A stretch of 64,000 bases of DNA from JARRJS01 sp037388885 (GTDB lineage Bacteria > Gemmatimonadota > Gemmatimonadetes > Longimicrobiales > RSA9). Below the pieces are notes generated by a model. That model saw only the letters and a list, made by a program, of their open reading frames with translations, was not told where the DNA came from and searched no databases. The position numbers and the translations under genes are program-made. This document shows, in pieces, positions 31,666 through 39,921 of the stretch (positions are counted from its first letter, which is position 1; every line of letters starts with the position of its first letter). The stretch spans positions 1 to 64,000 of the forward strand of contig JARRJS010000001.1 of the NCBI GenBank assembly GCA_037388885.1. The letters run 5' to 3'.

Positions 31666-32400
31666 ATGATCGCCCGGCTGGAGTCTATGCTGCGTTGGGT
31701 GCGGCTGCTGCCGCTGGCGCTGCCGCTGCTCATCTTCGGTGGCTGGGGTTTGGGGCATCTGACCACCCACGCCATCGAGCTGCCGGCCGGCGCACAGGTA
31801 CGGGTCGCTCCAATGCCGTACACGCCCCCCAAGAAGCTGGACCGGCTCAGCCGCTTCACTTCCTTCCTCCGCAACGACGGGCGCGAGACCGAGAACTACA
31901 TCACCATGTACAAAGACCACGTCTATCCCGTGGAAGAGACGCTGCGGGGCTGGGGCGTGGACCGGAAAACGGCTCGCAAGGTCGCCTGGCCGCTTGTCGA
32001 ATATTCGTACGACCGGGGGCTGGATCCTGCCACCGTCGTCGCCATCGTGTTAGTGGAGAGCGACGGCCGACCCTCCGCCACGAGCTTCGTCGGCGCGCGC
32101 GGCCTCATGCAGGTCATGCCGGCGCACGCGGGCATGTGGCACGGTTGTGGCCGGAACCTTTACGACATCGAGTCCAACATCTGCAACGGCACCAGCATCT
32201 TCGCCGCACTGCTCCGCCGCTTCAAAGGCGACGAGCAGCGCGCGCTGTTGGCGTACAACGGCTGCGTCCGTGGCACCAACACCCCCGACTGCGAATATTA
32301 TCCTGACCGCGTCCGCAGCGTCCGGAGCCAGATCCGTCGCGAATGGGCGTCGTCCGGCGGCGGAGCGCGCATCGCCACCTCGCTGGCCGCAGCACCATAG
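31666..32400 (+). CDS. Lytic transglycosylase, SLT domain, membrane-anchored
   Basis: A protein of about 244 residues with one N-terminal hydrophobic anchor (WVRLLPLALPLLIFGGWGLG) and a catalytic domain. The catalytic Glu131 lies in IVLVESDGRPSATSFVGARGLMQVMP; LAYNGCVRGTNTPDC follows. It cleaves peptidoglycan in the periplasm. Four Cys (WHGCGRNL, SNICNG, NGCVRG, PDCEY) match those of the second small transglycosylase of this window, so they may form disulfides. The start is ambiguous: ATG at 31666, or ATG at 31687, which has GGAG closer. An AT-richer leader precedes it. A strong terminator follows. Confidence 0.88.
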   Translation: MIARLESMLRWVRLLPLALPLLIFGGWGLGHLTTHAIELPAGAQVRVAPMPYTPPKKLDRLSRFTSFLRNDGRETENYITMYKDHVYPVEETLRGWGVDRKTARKVAWPLVEYSYDRGLDPATVVAIVLVESDGRPSATSFVGARGLMQVMPAHAGMWHGCGRNLYDIESNICNGTSIFAALLRRFKGDEQRALLAYNGCVRGTNTPDCEYYPDRVRSVRSQIRREWASSGGGARIATSLAAAP

Positions 32401-32426
32401 CGCAAAAGTGTGAAGGTGGCAGGGCG

Positions 32427-32460
32427 CAAGGGGCCGCGGCCATTCGGCCGCGGCCCCTTG
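32427..32460 (+). terminator. Terminator hairpin after lytic transglycosylase gene
   Basis: A perfect 15-base-pair GC-rich stem (32427-32441 with 32446-32460, loop ATTC) lies 26 bases after the stop codon. There is no T tract after it on the plus strand. Confidence 0.7.
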
Positions 32461-32755
32461 CTGCAGGTAGCAGCTGCGTGGCTCGGGGGTACCGCATGTC
32501 CCGGGTCAAAGCCCCGGCCTTCGTCGCGTACGCCTTCCGTCAGCGTTCCGCGCGCCACCGCTTCCTTCTACGCAACGCCTGCCATCCCAGGCGCGACAAG
32601 GGCGAGGAGCAACGCGCTCGCCCCATCCCCATCTGCGGTGCACAGCGCCGGGCGCGCCCATGACGCCGGTTGCGCTCAACCGGAAAAACCGCGTCCGCCG
32701 CAAAGCCGGGAGCCGCCACCCGCAGCAACTGCGGCGCAGCCGCAGCTGCGCCCTG
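32461..32755. other. Spacer with no recognisable gene
   Basis: These 295 bases lie between two convergent genes. Open frames here have no conserved features. Nested inverted repeats around 32726-32752 (CTGCGG/CCGCAG and GCGCAG/CTGCGC arms) directly follow the M20 peptidase stop on the minus strand and may serve as its terminator. Confidence 0.4.
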
Positions 32756-34120
32756 CTACCTCTGCGCGAAGCGCAGCAGTAGCTCCGCCGCGGCGTGGGT
32801 TCCGCGCTCGAAATTCTCCACCAGGAACCACTCGTTGGGCGCGTGGGCGTTCTCGCCTGGCAGGCCCAGGCCCATGAGCAGGGCCGGCGCGTCGAGTGCG
32901 TCTTCGAACTCGGGCACGATGGGGATCGAGCCGCCCTCGCCGGCGTACACCACCTCGGCGCCGAACGCCATCTCCAGGGCCTGCTCCGCCGCTTCGTACA
33001 GAGCGCCCTGGAGGTTGCCGCGCCACGGTGCACCGCCGTGGATCGTCGTGACCCGGACACTCACGCCCGCCGGCGTCACCCTCTCCACGTGCGCCCGGAA
33101 CAGCTTGTCGATCTGTTTCGGGTCCTGGTTCGGCACGAGCCGGCAGCTGATCTTGGCCATGGCCTTCGCCGGCAGCACCGTTTTGGCGCCCTCGCCGGTG
33201 TAGCCGCTCAACAGCCCGTTCACCTCGCACGTGGGCCGCACCCACAGCCGCTCCGCCGTGCTCTGGCCAGACTCGCCGCCCAGGGACGACGCCCCGGTCT
33301 CCTCCAGGAACGCGCCCTCGTCGTAGCCCAACTCCTTGATCTTCGCCCGGAAATCGGCAGCCTCGTCCACGTCGTCGTAGAAGCCCGGGATGGTGACGCG
33401 CCAGTCGTCGTCGTGGAAACTGGCAATGATGCGGGCGAGGGCCGTGGCAGGGTTGATGACGCCGCCGCCATAGCTGCCGGAGTGCAGGTCGGTGGCGGGC
33501 CCGGTCACATCCAGCTGCCAGTAGGCGATGCCGCGTAGCGACGCTCCGATGGTCGGCTTGCCTCGTGCCATCATGCCCGTGTCCGAGATGATGATAGCGT
33601 CCACGCCCAGCTCGTCGGCATGCTCGCGCACGTACGGCATCAGGTTCTCGCTGCCCACCTCCTCTTCGCCCTCCGCCAGCACGATCACGTTGCAGGGCAG
33701 CGTGCCCGCCGTCTTCATGTGGGACTCGAGGGCTTTCACGTGCACGTAGAGCTGGCCCTTGTCGTCGCAGGCGCCCCGGGCGTACAGCTTGCCGTCCCGG
33801 ACCTCCGGCTCGAAGGGCGGCGAGTCCCACAGGTCCAGCGGCTCTGCAGGTTGGACATCGTAGTGGCCGTATATGAGCACGGTGGGCGCGTCGGGCCCGG
33901 CTTCATGCCAATCGCCGCGCACGATGGGGTGGCCGGCCGTCTCCTCGATCTTCACCTGCAGGCCCGCGTCGCGCATGTGGTTCGCCAGCCAGTCGGCGGC
34001 GGCCAGCAGGTCCTGCTTGTGCTCCGACCGGGCGCTCACGCTGGGAATGCGAAGGAAGTCGAACAGTTCCGACTTGAAGCGGTCCAGGTTCTGATCGATA
34101 TAGGCGTGTACGTCGCTCAT
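32756..34120 (-). CDS. M20 family dipeptidase/carboxypeptidase
   Basis: A 454-residue zinc peptidase of the M20 family (CNDP/PepV-like). Metal-binding and catalytic motifs: LIYGHYDVQP (His ligand and Asp), ARGACDDKGQ (bridging Asp), AEGEEEVGS (general-base Glu, then ligand Glu), ISDTGM and, near the end, GLPGENAHAPNEW (His ligand). The dimerisation domain sits between DLHSGSYGG and the C-terminal part. There is no signal peptide, so it is cytoplasmic and would finish off imported di- and tripeptides. The ATG at 34120 has GAGAGGAG upstream. It lies 28 bases after the S46 peptidase, which would generate such dipeptides. Confidence 0.95.
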   Translation of the reverse strand: MSDVHAYIDQNLDRFKSELFDFLRIPSVSARSEHKQDLLAAADWLANHMRDAGLQVKIEETAGHPIVRGDWHEAGPDAPTVLIYGHYDVQPAEPLDLWDSPPFEPEVRDGKLYARGACDDKGQLYVHVKALESHMKTAGTLPCNVIVLAEGEEEVGSENLMPYVREHADELGVDAIIISDTGMMARGKPTIGASLRGIAYWQLDVTGPATDLHSGSYGGGVINPATALARIIASFHDDDWRVTIPGFYDDVDEAADFRAKIKELGYDEGAFLEETGASSLGGESGQSTAERLWVRPTCEVNGLLSGYTGEGAKTVLPAKAMAKISCRLVPNQDPKQIDKLFRAHVERVTPAGVSVRVTTIHGGAPWRGNLQGALYEAAEQALEMAFGAEVVYAGEGGSIPIVPEFEDALDAPALLMGLGLPGENAHAPNEWFLVENFERGTHAAAELLLRFAQR

Positions 34121-34148
34121 GACGCTCCTCTCGATGGGTTGGGGTCGA

Positions 34149-36401
34149 TCATTCAAGGTTCATGGCGCGGGTGATCTCGTTCACCAACCGGTCCGCCCGA
34201 TAGATCCTGCGCAGCGCTTCCAGAATGCCGGCAGAATGCACGGCGACCGTGCGGGCGGCTTCTGTCGTGAACAGAAAGTCGTTGGGCAGCGACTCGATGT
34301 TGCCGTCGAACGCGGTGCCTACCAGCCGCCCTTGCTCATCCACGATGGGGCTGCCGCTGTTGCCGCCTGCGATGTCCGTCGTGGCCACGAAATTCAGGCG
34401 CGTGGCCAGGTCCAGGGAATCGCGTCGCACAACGTAGCGCTGCGGCAGGTCCCACGGATGCTCATTGTTGAAGTTGTGCGCCCGTTCGTACAGCCCGTAG
34501 AACGACGTGAACGCTGGCGCGAACGTGCCGTTGTACGGATAGCGTTTCACCACGCCATCGGTGATGCGCAACGTGAACGTGGCGTCCGGCGGGATGTCGG
34601 ATCCGAACACGGCAAACAACGCCTGCGCCAACCGCTCCTCCTGGGCAGACTCCCGGGCCTGGAGATCGGTGACGCGGGTGTCCAGCGTGTCGAACCCGCT
34701 CGCCATGACCCGCGCCAGCCGGATCATGGGATCCGACGACTGCTCCAGCGCTGCCGCGTCGCCGCCCATGAACGTCCGGCGGAACGCCACATCCGCGATG
34801 CGCGATCCGCGGATCAGTCGCCGTGCCACGTCCAGCGCGGACTCGTCGCCCCGGAACGCGGTACGCACCACCGGGTCGTCCGGCGCTAGCCAGTCGCGCG
34901 CGAGTTGGAGGCGGATGGCCAGCAGGTGGGCCCCTACGTCGGGGTCGTACGGCGTCGGCTGTGTCAGCGTCTGGTAGACGGAATCCAGGGCCGCGTCGTC
35001 CAGCGTGCGTTGCTCTTCCGGCCGCGCCCGCTGGCGTACCCACCGCACCAGATCGCCCGCCAGCTGCGTATGCGGATCCCCGATGATGTCGAAGTCGTAG
35101 ATGGTGTGCCGCGTGCCGATGCGCGCCAGGCGTTCCTCGATCTCCGTGATGCGATTCCACGTGTCGCCATACTGCCGATTGAGCCCACCGTCCGCCTGCA
35201 CCCGCGCACGGAAATCTCGCTCCCAGCGGATCTTGCGCCCCACGAGCAGCGTGTCCCGGAGTCCGTCCAGCTCACCGCGGTAGGACTTGAGCGCGTTCTG
35301 GAACTCTGCCTCCTGCTCGCGCACATGCCGCTCCGCCGCCGGGTTCTGCTGCACCACGTAGTGCAGGAAATCCACGAACGACTGGATCATGGCAACGGTG
35401 AACGGGTCATCGTAGCGCGCCAGGTACATGAGCTGCGAGATGGTGCGCAGGCGGTTCGTACTGCCCGGGTTGCCGGTCACGAACACGACGTCGCCCTCTT
35501 CGGCGCCATCGGGGTTCCAGCGCAGGTAGTCCGGCGTGCTCACCGGCGTGATGCTGTCCACCTGGTAGGCCCGGAAGAACGAGATGTCCAGGTCGTAGCG
35601 CGGGTAGGTGAAGTTGTCCGGGTCTCCGCCGAACGCCCCCGCTTGCAGCTCCGGCGCGAACACCAGCTTCACGGGCCGGTAGCGACGGAAGCGGTACAGG
35701 TGGTAGGCGCCGCCGTGGTAGAGATCGACGACCTGGCACTCCAGTTTCGTCTCGTCCTTGCACGCCTTCTCGATGGCCGTCTCGACAGAATCGCGGGCGG
35801 CAGCGATGACCGTGTCCGGCACGCCCGTGGGCAGCGCGCCGCGCACACGGCTGGTAACGTCCTCGATCTGCACCAGCTGATCCAGATACAGGTCAGGACA
35901 CGTCAGCTCGTCTTCGCGGTTCACGGCGTAGAAGCCGTCTTGCACGTAGTCCACATGCTCCGGCGAGACGGCCGCGACGCACTCCCGTGCACAGTGGTGG
36001 TTGGTCAGCACGAGGCCATCCGGCGACACGAACGACGCCGAGCAGATCTCGCCGAACCGGACCGATGCGAGACGTACGTGCCGCAGCCACGTCGAGTCCG
36101 GCACGAAGTCGTACGCTTTCTTCCAATAGTCGAGCGGCGGGTTCTCGAACAGCCACATGCGCCCCAGCTCGTCGCCCTGGAGCCGGGCCCGGTCGGCAGC
36201 GCGCAGCGCCGCCGGCGACGGGGCCAGCAGCTCGCCCGCCGTTTCCGCGTTGGATGGGGAGGCGGGCCGGGGCGTGGGCGCCGCGGCGGGTGTCGGCGCC
36301 TGCGCGCTCCGAGGGGCGGAGGCGCACCCGGAAACGATCAACAGCCCGCACAGCAGCACGCCCTCGAACAAACGTCGTCCGGGAATCCTGTCGTTCAGCA
36401 T
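34149..36401 (-). CDS. S46 family dipeptidyl-peptidase (DPP7/DPP11-like), lipoprotein
   Basis: A 750-residue serine peptidase that removes dipeptides from the N-termini of oligopeptides in the periplasm. The lipobox IVSGC (Cys26) and a Pro/Ala tether indicate membrane anchoring. Catalytic features: LTNHHC (catalytic His near 135), GGDPDNFTYPRYDLDISFFR (Asp region), and Ser682 in GGNSGSP. AFDGNIESLPNDF follows the Ser; Gly in that loop is reported for hydrophobic P1-preferring DPP7-type enzymes and Arg for acidic P1-preferring DPP11, so DPP7-like specificity is suggested. ATG at 36401 has GGAG at 8 bases; a GTG three codons earlier is too close to it. Neighbours are M20 and D-cysteine desulfhydrase-like genes. 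Confidence 0.95.
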   Translation of the reverse strand: MLNDRIPGRRLFEGVLLCGLLIVSGCASAPRSAQAPTPAAAPTPRPASPSNAETAGELLAPSPAALRAADRARLQGDELGRMWLFENPPLDYWKKAYDFVPDSTWLRHVRLASVRFGEICSASFVSPDGLVLTNHHCARECVAAVSPEHVDYVQDGFYAVNREDELTCPDLYLDQLVQIEDVTSRVRGALPTGVPDTVIAAARDSVETAIEKACKDETKLECQVVDLYHGGAYHLYRFRRYRPVKLVFAPELQAGAFGGDPDNFTYPRYDLDISFFRAYQVDSITPVSTPDYLRWNPDGAEEGDVVFVTGNPGSTNRLRTISQLMYLARYDDPFTVAMIQSFVDFLHYVVQQNPAAERHVREQEAEFQNALKSYRGELDGLRDTLLVGRKIRWERDFRARVQADGGLNRQYGDTWNRITEIEERLARIGTRHTIYDFDIIGDPHTQLAGDLVRWVRQRARPEEQRTLDDAALDSVYQTLTQPTPYDPDVGAHLLAIRLQLARDWLAPDDPVVRTAFRGDESALDVARRLIRGSRIADVAFRRTFMGGDAAALEQSSDPMIRLARVMASGFDTLDTRVTDLQARESAQEERLAQALFAVFGSDIPPDATFTLRITDGVVKRYPYNGTFAPAFTSFYGLYERAHNFNNEHPWDLPQRYVVRRDSLDLATRLNFVATTDIAGGNSGSPIVDEQGRLVGTAFDGNIESLPNDFLFTTEAARTVAVHSAGILEALRRIYRADRLVNEITRAMNLE

Positions 36402-36419
36402 TCGCGGCACTCCGATCCG

Positions 36420-37460
36420 TCAGGGTTCGACGCGGCGCCGGAACCGTTCCGGCAGAGCCGCACCTTCGGGGACGATCGGCATGGCGGCGCTGAGCGTGTG
36501 CCAGAACAGGTGCACGCCCGGTGTGCTCGCCGCGGCGTCCAGGACCGCCGCCGCCGTTTTGGCCGTGTATGTCGGGTCCAGGCCCAGACCGAGCGCCGAA
36601 AACCGTTCCAGCGCCGCGGTGCCCGCGGGCGTAGGGCGGCCGTAGCCGTCGCCCAGGTATCCGCTCCGGAGCTCGATCCCGGCCGCGACGGCATCGGCCG
36701 ACGGCAGGTCGTTACCGAGGCCTACGTCGGCGAGGAGCGCCAGCGTCGCGCGCAGCAGCCGGCCGAGTGCCCGGTCATTTGCCACGTAGTCCGGCACGAT
36801 CTTGACGCCCACGACCCGGGTCTCGAGCCTGCCCAGCGCGAAACCGATGGCGAGGCCCGCCGCCGTGCCCAGCGTGCCGGCCGCCACGTGGACGTGGTCC
36901 GGAGGCGGCATCGTCCCTGCCGACACCTGCTCCACCAGCTCCAGGCCCGCGCTCACGTAGCCGAGCGCACCCACCGGGCTGGAACCGCCCGGTGGCACCG
37001 CATAGGGCGAGTCGCCGTGCCGGGCCAACCGTGCAAGTCGGAGGGACGCGGGCAGCATCACCATGTGCGGGCAGTAACGCAGATCGGCGCCCAGCCCGTG
37101 GATCGCATGCAGCACCTCGCGCACGTGCGGCGTCACCTGCTGGGGGTACAACACCGCGGTGATCGGGAAGCCGGCGCGCGTGCCGTACACCGTCGTGGCC
37201 AGCACGTGGTGGGATCCGAAGCCGCCACCCGTGATCAGGCGCCCGGCGCCACGGCGCCGGGCATCGGCCAGCAGGAACTCCAGCTTGCGCAGCTTGTTGC
37301 CGCCGTATGTCGGACCCGTGAGGTCGTCCCGCTTCACCCAGAGGTCGGCCGGCAGGGCCTGCACGCGCTCAACGGGGGTGACACCGGAACCGAGGCGGAG
37401 CCAGGGCAACCGCTCGGCCAGCGTGGGGAAGCGTCGGAACAGCGCCGTCGTGTCCGCCAT
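36420..37460 (-). CDS. PLP-dependent D-cysteine desulfhydrase / ACC deaminase family enzyme
   Basis: A 346-residue tryptophan-synthase-beta-fold PLP enzyme. The PLP lysine is Lys56 in YGGNKLRKLEFLLADA. GGFGSHHVLATTVYG and VAAGTLGTAAGLAIGFALG (phosphate-binding Gly loop) are typical of D-cysteine desulfhydrase (DcyD) and 1-aminocyclopropane-1-carboxylate deaminase. Where those enzymes usually have a Ser-Asn pair (GxxQSNHxR), this one has GFGSHHVL, so the true substrate may differ. It opens the three-gene run with the S46 and M20 peptidases, 18 bases ahead of the former. No strong ribosome binding site is seen. Confidence 0.85.
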   Translation of the reverse strand: MADTTALFRRFPTLAERLPWLRLGSGVTPVERVQALPADLWVKRDDLTGPTYGGNKLRKLEFLLADARRRGAGRLITGGGFGSHHVLATTVYGTRAGFPITAVLYPQQVTPHVREVLHAIHGLGADLRYCPHMVMLPASLRLARLARHGDSPYAVPPGGSSPVGALGYVSAGLELVEQVSAGTMPPPDHVHVAAGTLGTAAGLAIGFALGRLETRVVGVKIVPDYVANDRALGRLLRATLALLADVGLGNDLPSADAVAAGIELRSGYLGDGYGRPTPAGTAALERFSALGLGLDPTYTAKTAAAVLDAAASTPGVHLFWHTLSAAMPIVPEGAALPERFRRRVEP

Positions 37461-37597
37461 GCCGTCGAAGCTACCGCCGGACGCCGGACCCGGAAAGCGG
37501 CCCGTCCTGGCAGGCCCATCGGACGGCCTGTATCATGCGTGGCCTGACGGTCGTCCTCACCCCGTCGCCCAGCACTGAAACAAGCGGACCAGGATCC

Positions 37598-38962
37598 ATG
37601 AGCCCTGCGAGCCAGCATCAGAGCACGTTTCAGCGCATGCGCGCCCTGCTCGCCGGCAACGTGCTGTGGCTCAGCGTCGTGTCGCTGCTGAACGACACGG
37701 CCAGCGAGATGATCTATCCGTTGCTCCCCCTCTTCTTGACCTCCACGCTGGGCGCGGGTGCGGCCTTCCTGGGCCTCATTGAAGGCATCGCGGAGACGAC
37801 GTCCAGCTTCGTCAAGCTGGCCGGCGGTTGGGTTTCCGACCGCGTGCACCGACGCAAGCTGCTCATCGGCTGGGGCTACGGCGTCGCGGTCGTGGTACGG
37901 CCCCTCATCGCCCTCGCCACGGCACCCTGGCACGTGCTCGTCATCCGCTTCGGCGACCGCGTCGGCAAAGGCATCCGCACGGCGCCCCGCGACGCGCTCC
38001 TGGCCGGGTCCGCCGATGCACGACAGCGCGGTTCCGCCTTCGGCCTGCACCGCGCGGCGGATCATCTGGGCGCCGTCCTCGGGCCTCTCCTTGCCACCGG
38101 CCTGCTGTTCCTATGGCACGGCCAGCTTCGCCTCATCTTCGCCCTGGCCGCCGTCCCGGGGGCGGCGGTCCTGCTGGTTGTTCTTCTGAAAGTGAAAGAG
38201 GTGGTTGCCGGGCAGCGGGACAGGGCACCCGATATTGAAGGGCAGAGGGGGAACCAGGGCGACGGGGAGAGGGCGCACGGCGGGGACGCGGCAGCCCCTG
38301 GACCGAGCGTCGGTCGCCGGTCGTCGGTCTTGGGTCAAGAGGGCGCGGCCCCGTCGACGGAACCCGGCTTCAAGGACCTCGGCAAGGGTTTTGTGGCACT
38401 CCTCGTCGTCGTGGGTCTGTTCACGCTGGGCAACGCCTCGGACGCATTCCTGCTGCTGCGGGCCGGGCAGCTGGGGGTCGCCACCGTCTGGATCCCGACG
38501 CTGTGGGGCGTCCACCATGTGAGCAAGTCCGTCTGGAACGTCGTGGGCGGATCCTTGTCGGACAGGTTCGGCGCCACACCATCCATCATCGCCGGCTGGC
38601 TGGTCTACACGCTGACGTATGTCGGCTTCGCGTTCGCCGGTGCGGACTGGCAGGTGTGGGCATTGTTCGTGGTCTACGGCCTCTTCTATGGCCTGACGGA
38701 GGCGCCGGAGAAGGCGCTCGTTTCCCGGCTGGCGCCGCCGCTGCTGCGCGCCCGCGCATTCGGCGCGTACCACTTCGCCATCGGCTTGACGGCGCTTCCC
38801 GCCAGCGTCCTGTTCGGCGTCCTCTGGCAGACGTTCAGCCCCGAAGTGGCGTTCCTGTTCGGCGGCGGTCTGGCTCTGCTGGCGGCCGTGCTGCTGCCGT
38901 CCGCCGTCCGCCGAGCCCGGCTTGACGCGGCCGCGGCTGCCGGCGCAGCTTCCGGCGCATGA
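37598..38962 (+). CDS. MFS transporter
   Basis: A 454-residue major facilitator protein with 12 predicted membrane segments. SLLNDTASEMIYPLLPLFL opens helix 1, and FGDRVGKGIRTAPRDALLA is the loop motif of a distinct MFS group found in many bacteria; the substrate is unknown. The central cytoplasmic loop (about 200-262) is expanded by Gly/Arg/Asp-rich sequence, part of it encoded by a degenerate heptamer tract (38311-38338), and is unlikely to be functional. The ATG at 37598 has AGGA upstream. Its stop overlaps the trmJ start (ATGA at 38959-38962). Confidence 0.9.
   Translation: MSPASQHQSTFQRMRALLAGNVLWLSVVSLLNDTASEMIYPLLPLFLTSTLGAGAAFLGLIEGIAETTSSFVKLAGGWVSDRVHRRKLLIGWGYGVAVVVRPLIALATAPWHVLVIRFGDRVGKGIRTAPRDALLAGSADARQRGSAFGLHRAADHLGAVLGPLLATGLLFLWHGQLRLIFALAAVPGAAVLLVVLLKVKEVVAGQRDRAPDIEGQRGNQGDGERAHGGDAAAPGPSVGRRSSVLGQEGAAPSTEPGFKDLGKGFVALLVVVGLFTLGNASDAFLLLRAGQLGVATVWIPTLWGVHHVSKSVWNVVGGSLSDRFGATPSIIAGWLVYTLTYVGFAFAGADWQVWALFVVYGLFYGLTEAPEKALVSRLAPPLLRARAFGAYHFAIGLTALPASVLFGVLWQTFSPEVAFLFGGGLALLAAVLLPSAVRRARLDAAAAAGAASGA
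38311..38338 (+). repeat. Degenerate heptamer tract in MFS loop
   Basis: CGGTCGC, CGGTCGT, CGGTCTT, GGGTCAA: four units in register inside the cytoplasmic loop of the MFS transporter. Confidence 0.6.
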
Positions 38963-39717
38963 ACAAACCGGACATCCTCGCCGAGAACGTCGTCGTCGTC
39001 CTGAACGAGCCGCAGGACCTGGTCAACGTGGCCGGGTCCGCTCGAGCCATGATGAACATGGGGCTGCGGCGACTGCGCCTGGTGCAGCCTGTCGAATACG
39101 ACGAGCGGCGCATCACCGGCATCGCCCACGGCGCGGAAATCATCCTGGACCGCATCGAGTTCCCGGAGACGCTGGACGCCGCGCTCGCAGACGCCGTCCA
39201 CGTGGTAGGCACGACCGCGCGGCGCCGGGCGGATCGCCACGTGTGGGAGCACCCGCGCGAGGCTGCGCCGGACCTGGTTCGGCGCGCGGTCGATGATCGT
39301 GGCCCCGTCGCGCTGGTGTTCGGCCGCGAGGACGTGGGACTGACCAACGAGCAGCTCGACCGCTGCGATCGCATCCTGACCGTGCCCACGGACCGGCGCC
39401 GGCCCTCGCTGAACCTGGCCCAGGCTGTCCTGCTCATCGCCTATGAGCTGCGCCTGGCCGGACCCGGCTCCGACGTACAGCTGCCCCGGCCCCGGCGCGA
39501 TGCACTGCCCGCCGCCAGCGAGCAGTTCCAGCGCCTCTTCGAAGACATGAACCGCGCCCTCGAGCGCATCGACTTCTACAGTCCCCGCAACCCCGACATC
39601 ATCCTGCGGACGTTCCGCGCCATCTACCGCCGCGCCGACCTGGATGTGCGGGAGGCGAACCTGGTGCGGTCCATGTTCATCGAGTTCCGGAAGTACATTG
39701 AGAGGCTGAGTTCCTGA
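38959..39717 (+). CDS. trmJ: tRNA (cytidine/uridine-2'-O-)-methyltransferase, TrmJ/SpoU family
   Basis: A 252-residue SPOUT-class methyltransferase that uses S-adenosylmethionine to methylate the 2'-OH of a tRNA wobble-region nucleotide (position 32 for TrmJ). Motif 1 is LVNVAGSARAMMNMG, motif 2 LVFGREDVGLTNEQL, motif 3 SLNLAQAVLLIAYELR. The C-terminal helical extension (about 180-252) is typical of TrmJ rather than of TrmL or RlmB. It is coupled to the MFS gene by a 4-base overlap. Confidence 0.93.
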   Translation: MNKPDILAENVVVVLNEPQDLVNVAGSARAMMNMGLRRLRLVQPVEYDERRITGIAHGAEIILDRIEFPETLDAALADAVHVVGTTARRRADRHVWEHPREAAPDLVRRAVDDRGPVALVFGREDVGLTNEQLDRCDRILTVPTDRRRPSLNLAQAVLLIAYELRLAGPGSDVQLPRPRRDALPAASEQFQRLFEDMNRALERIDFYSPRNPDIILRTFRAIYRRADLDVREANLVRSMFIEFRKYIERLSS

Positions 39718-39921
39718 GGCTGGCCGGGTTCTGGGTGGCGCGGCCGGTGGGCAGATCCTGGACGCCGACTGGGGGACAGGGAGACGCGGCCAGACCCCGG
39801 GAACCCCGGCGGCCACCGATCGTCGATCACGCTCCCGCCGCGAACCTCATCCCGCACCGCCGACCCGGCGAAGCCTGGAAACCACACGGCGGTCGTCGGT
39901 CGTGTGCCGGCTCCGCCGGCT
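39718..39921. repeat. Convergent spacer with two heptamer tracts
   Basis: No gene is seen. CGATCGT, CGATCAC (39817-39830) and CGGTCGT, CGGTCGT (39890-39903) lie here, with a short GCCGG/CCGGC hairpin (39905-39920) just beyond the actF stop on the minus strand. Confidence 0.55.

Noticed and set aside
34905..37547. 880-residue plus-strand frame opposite the S46 and PLP-enzyme genes
   Set aside because: A shadow of the two conserved minus-strand genes.
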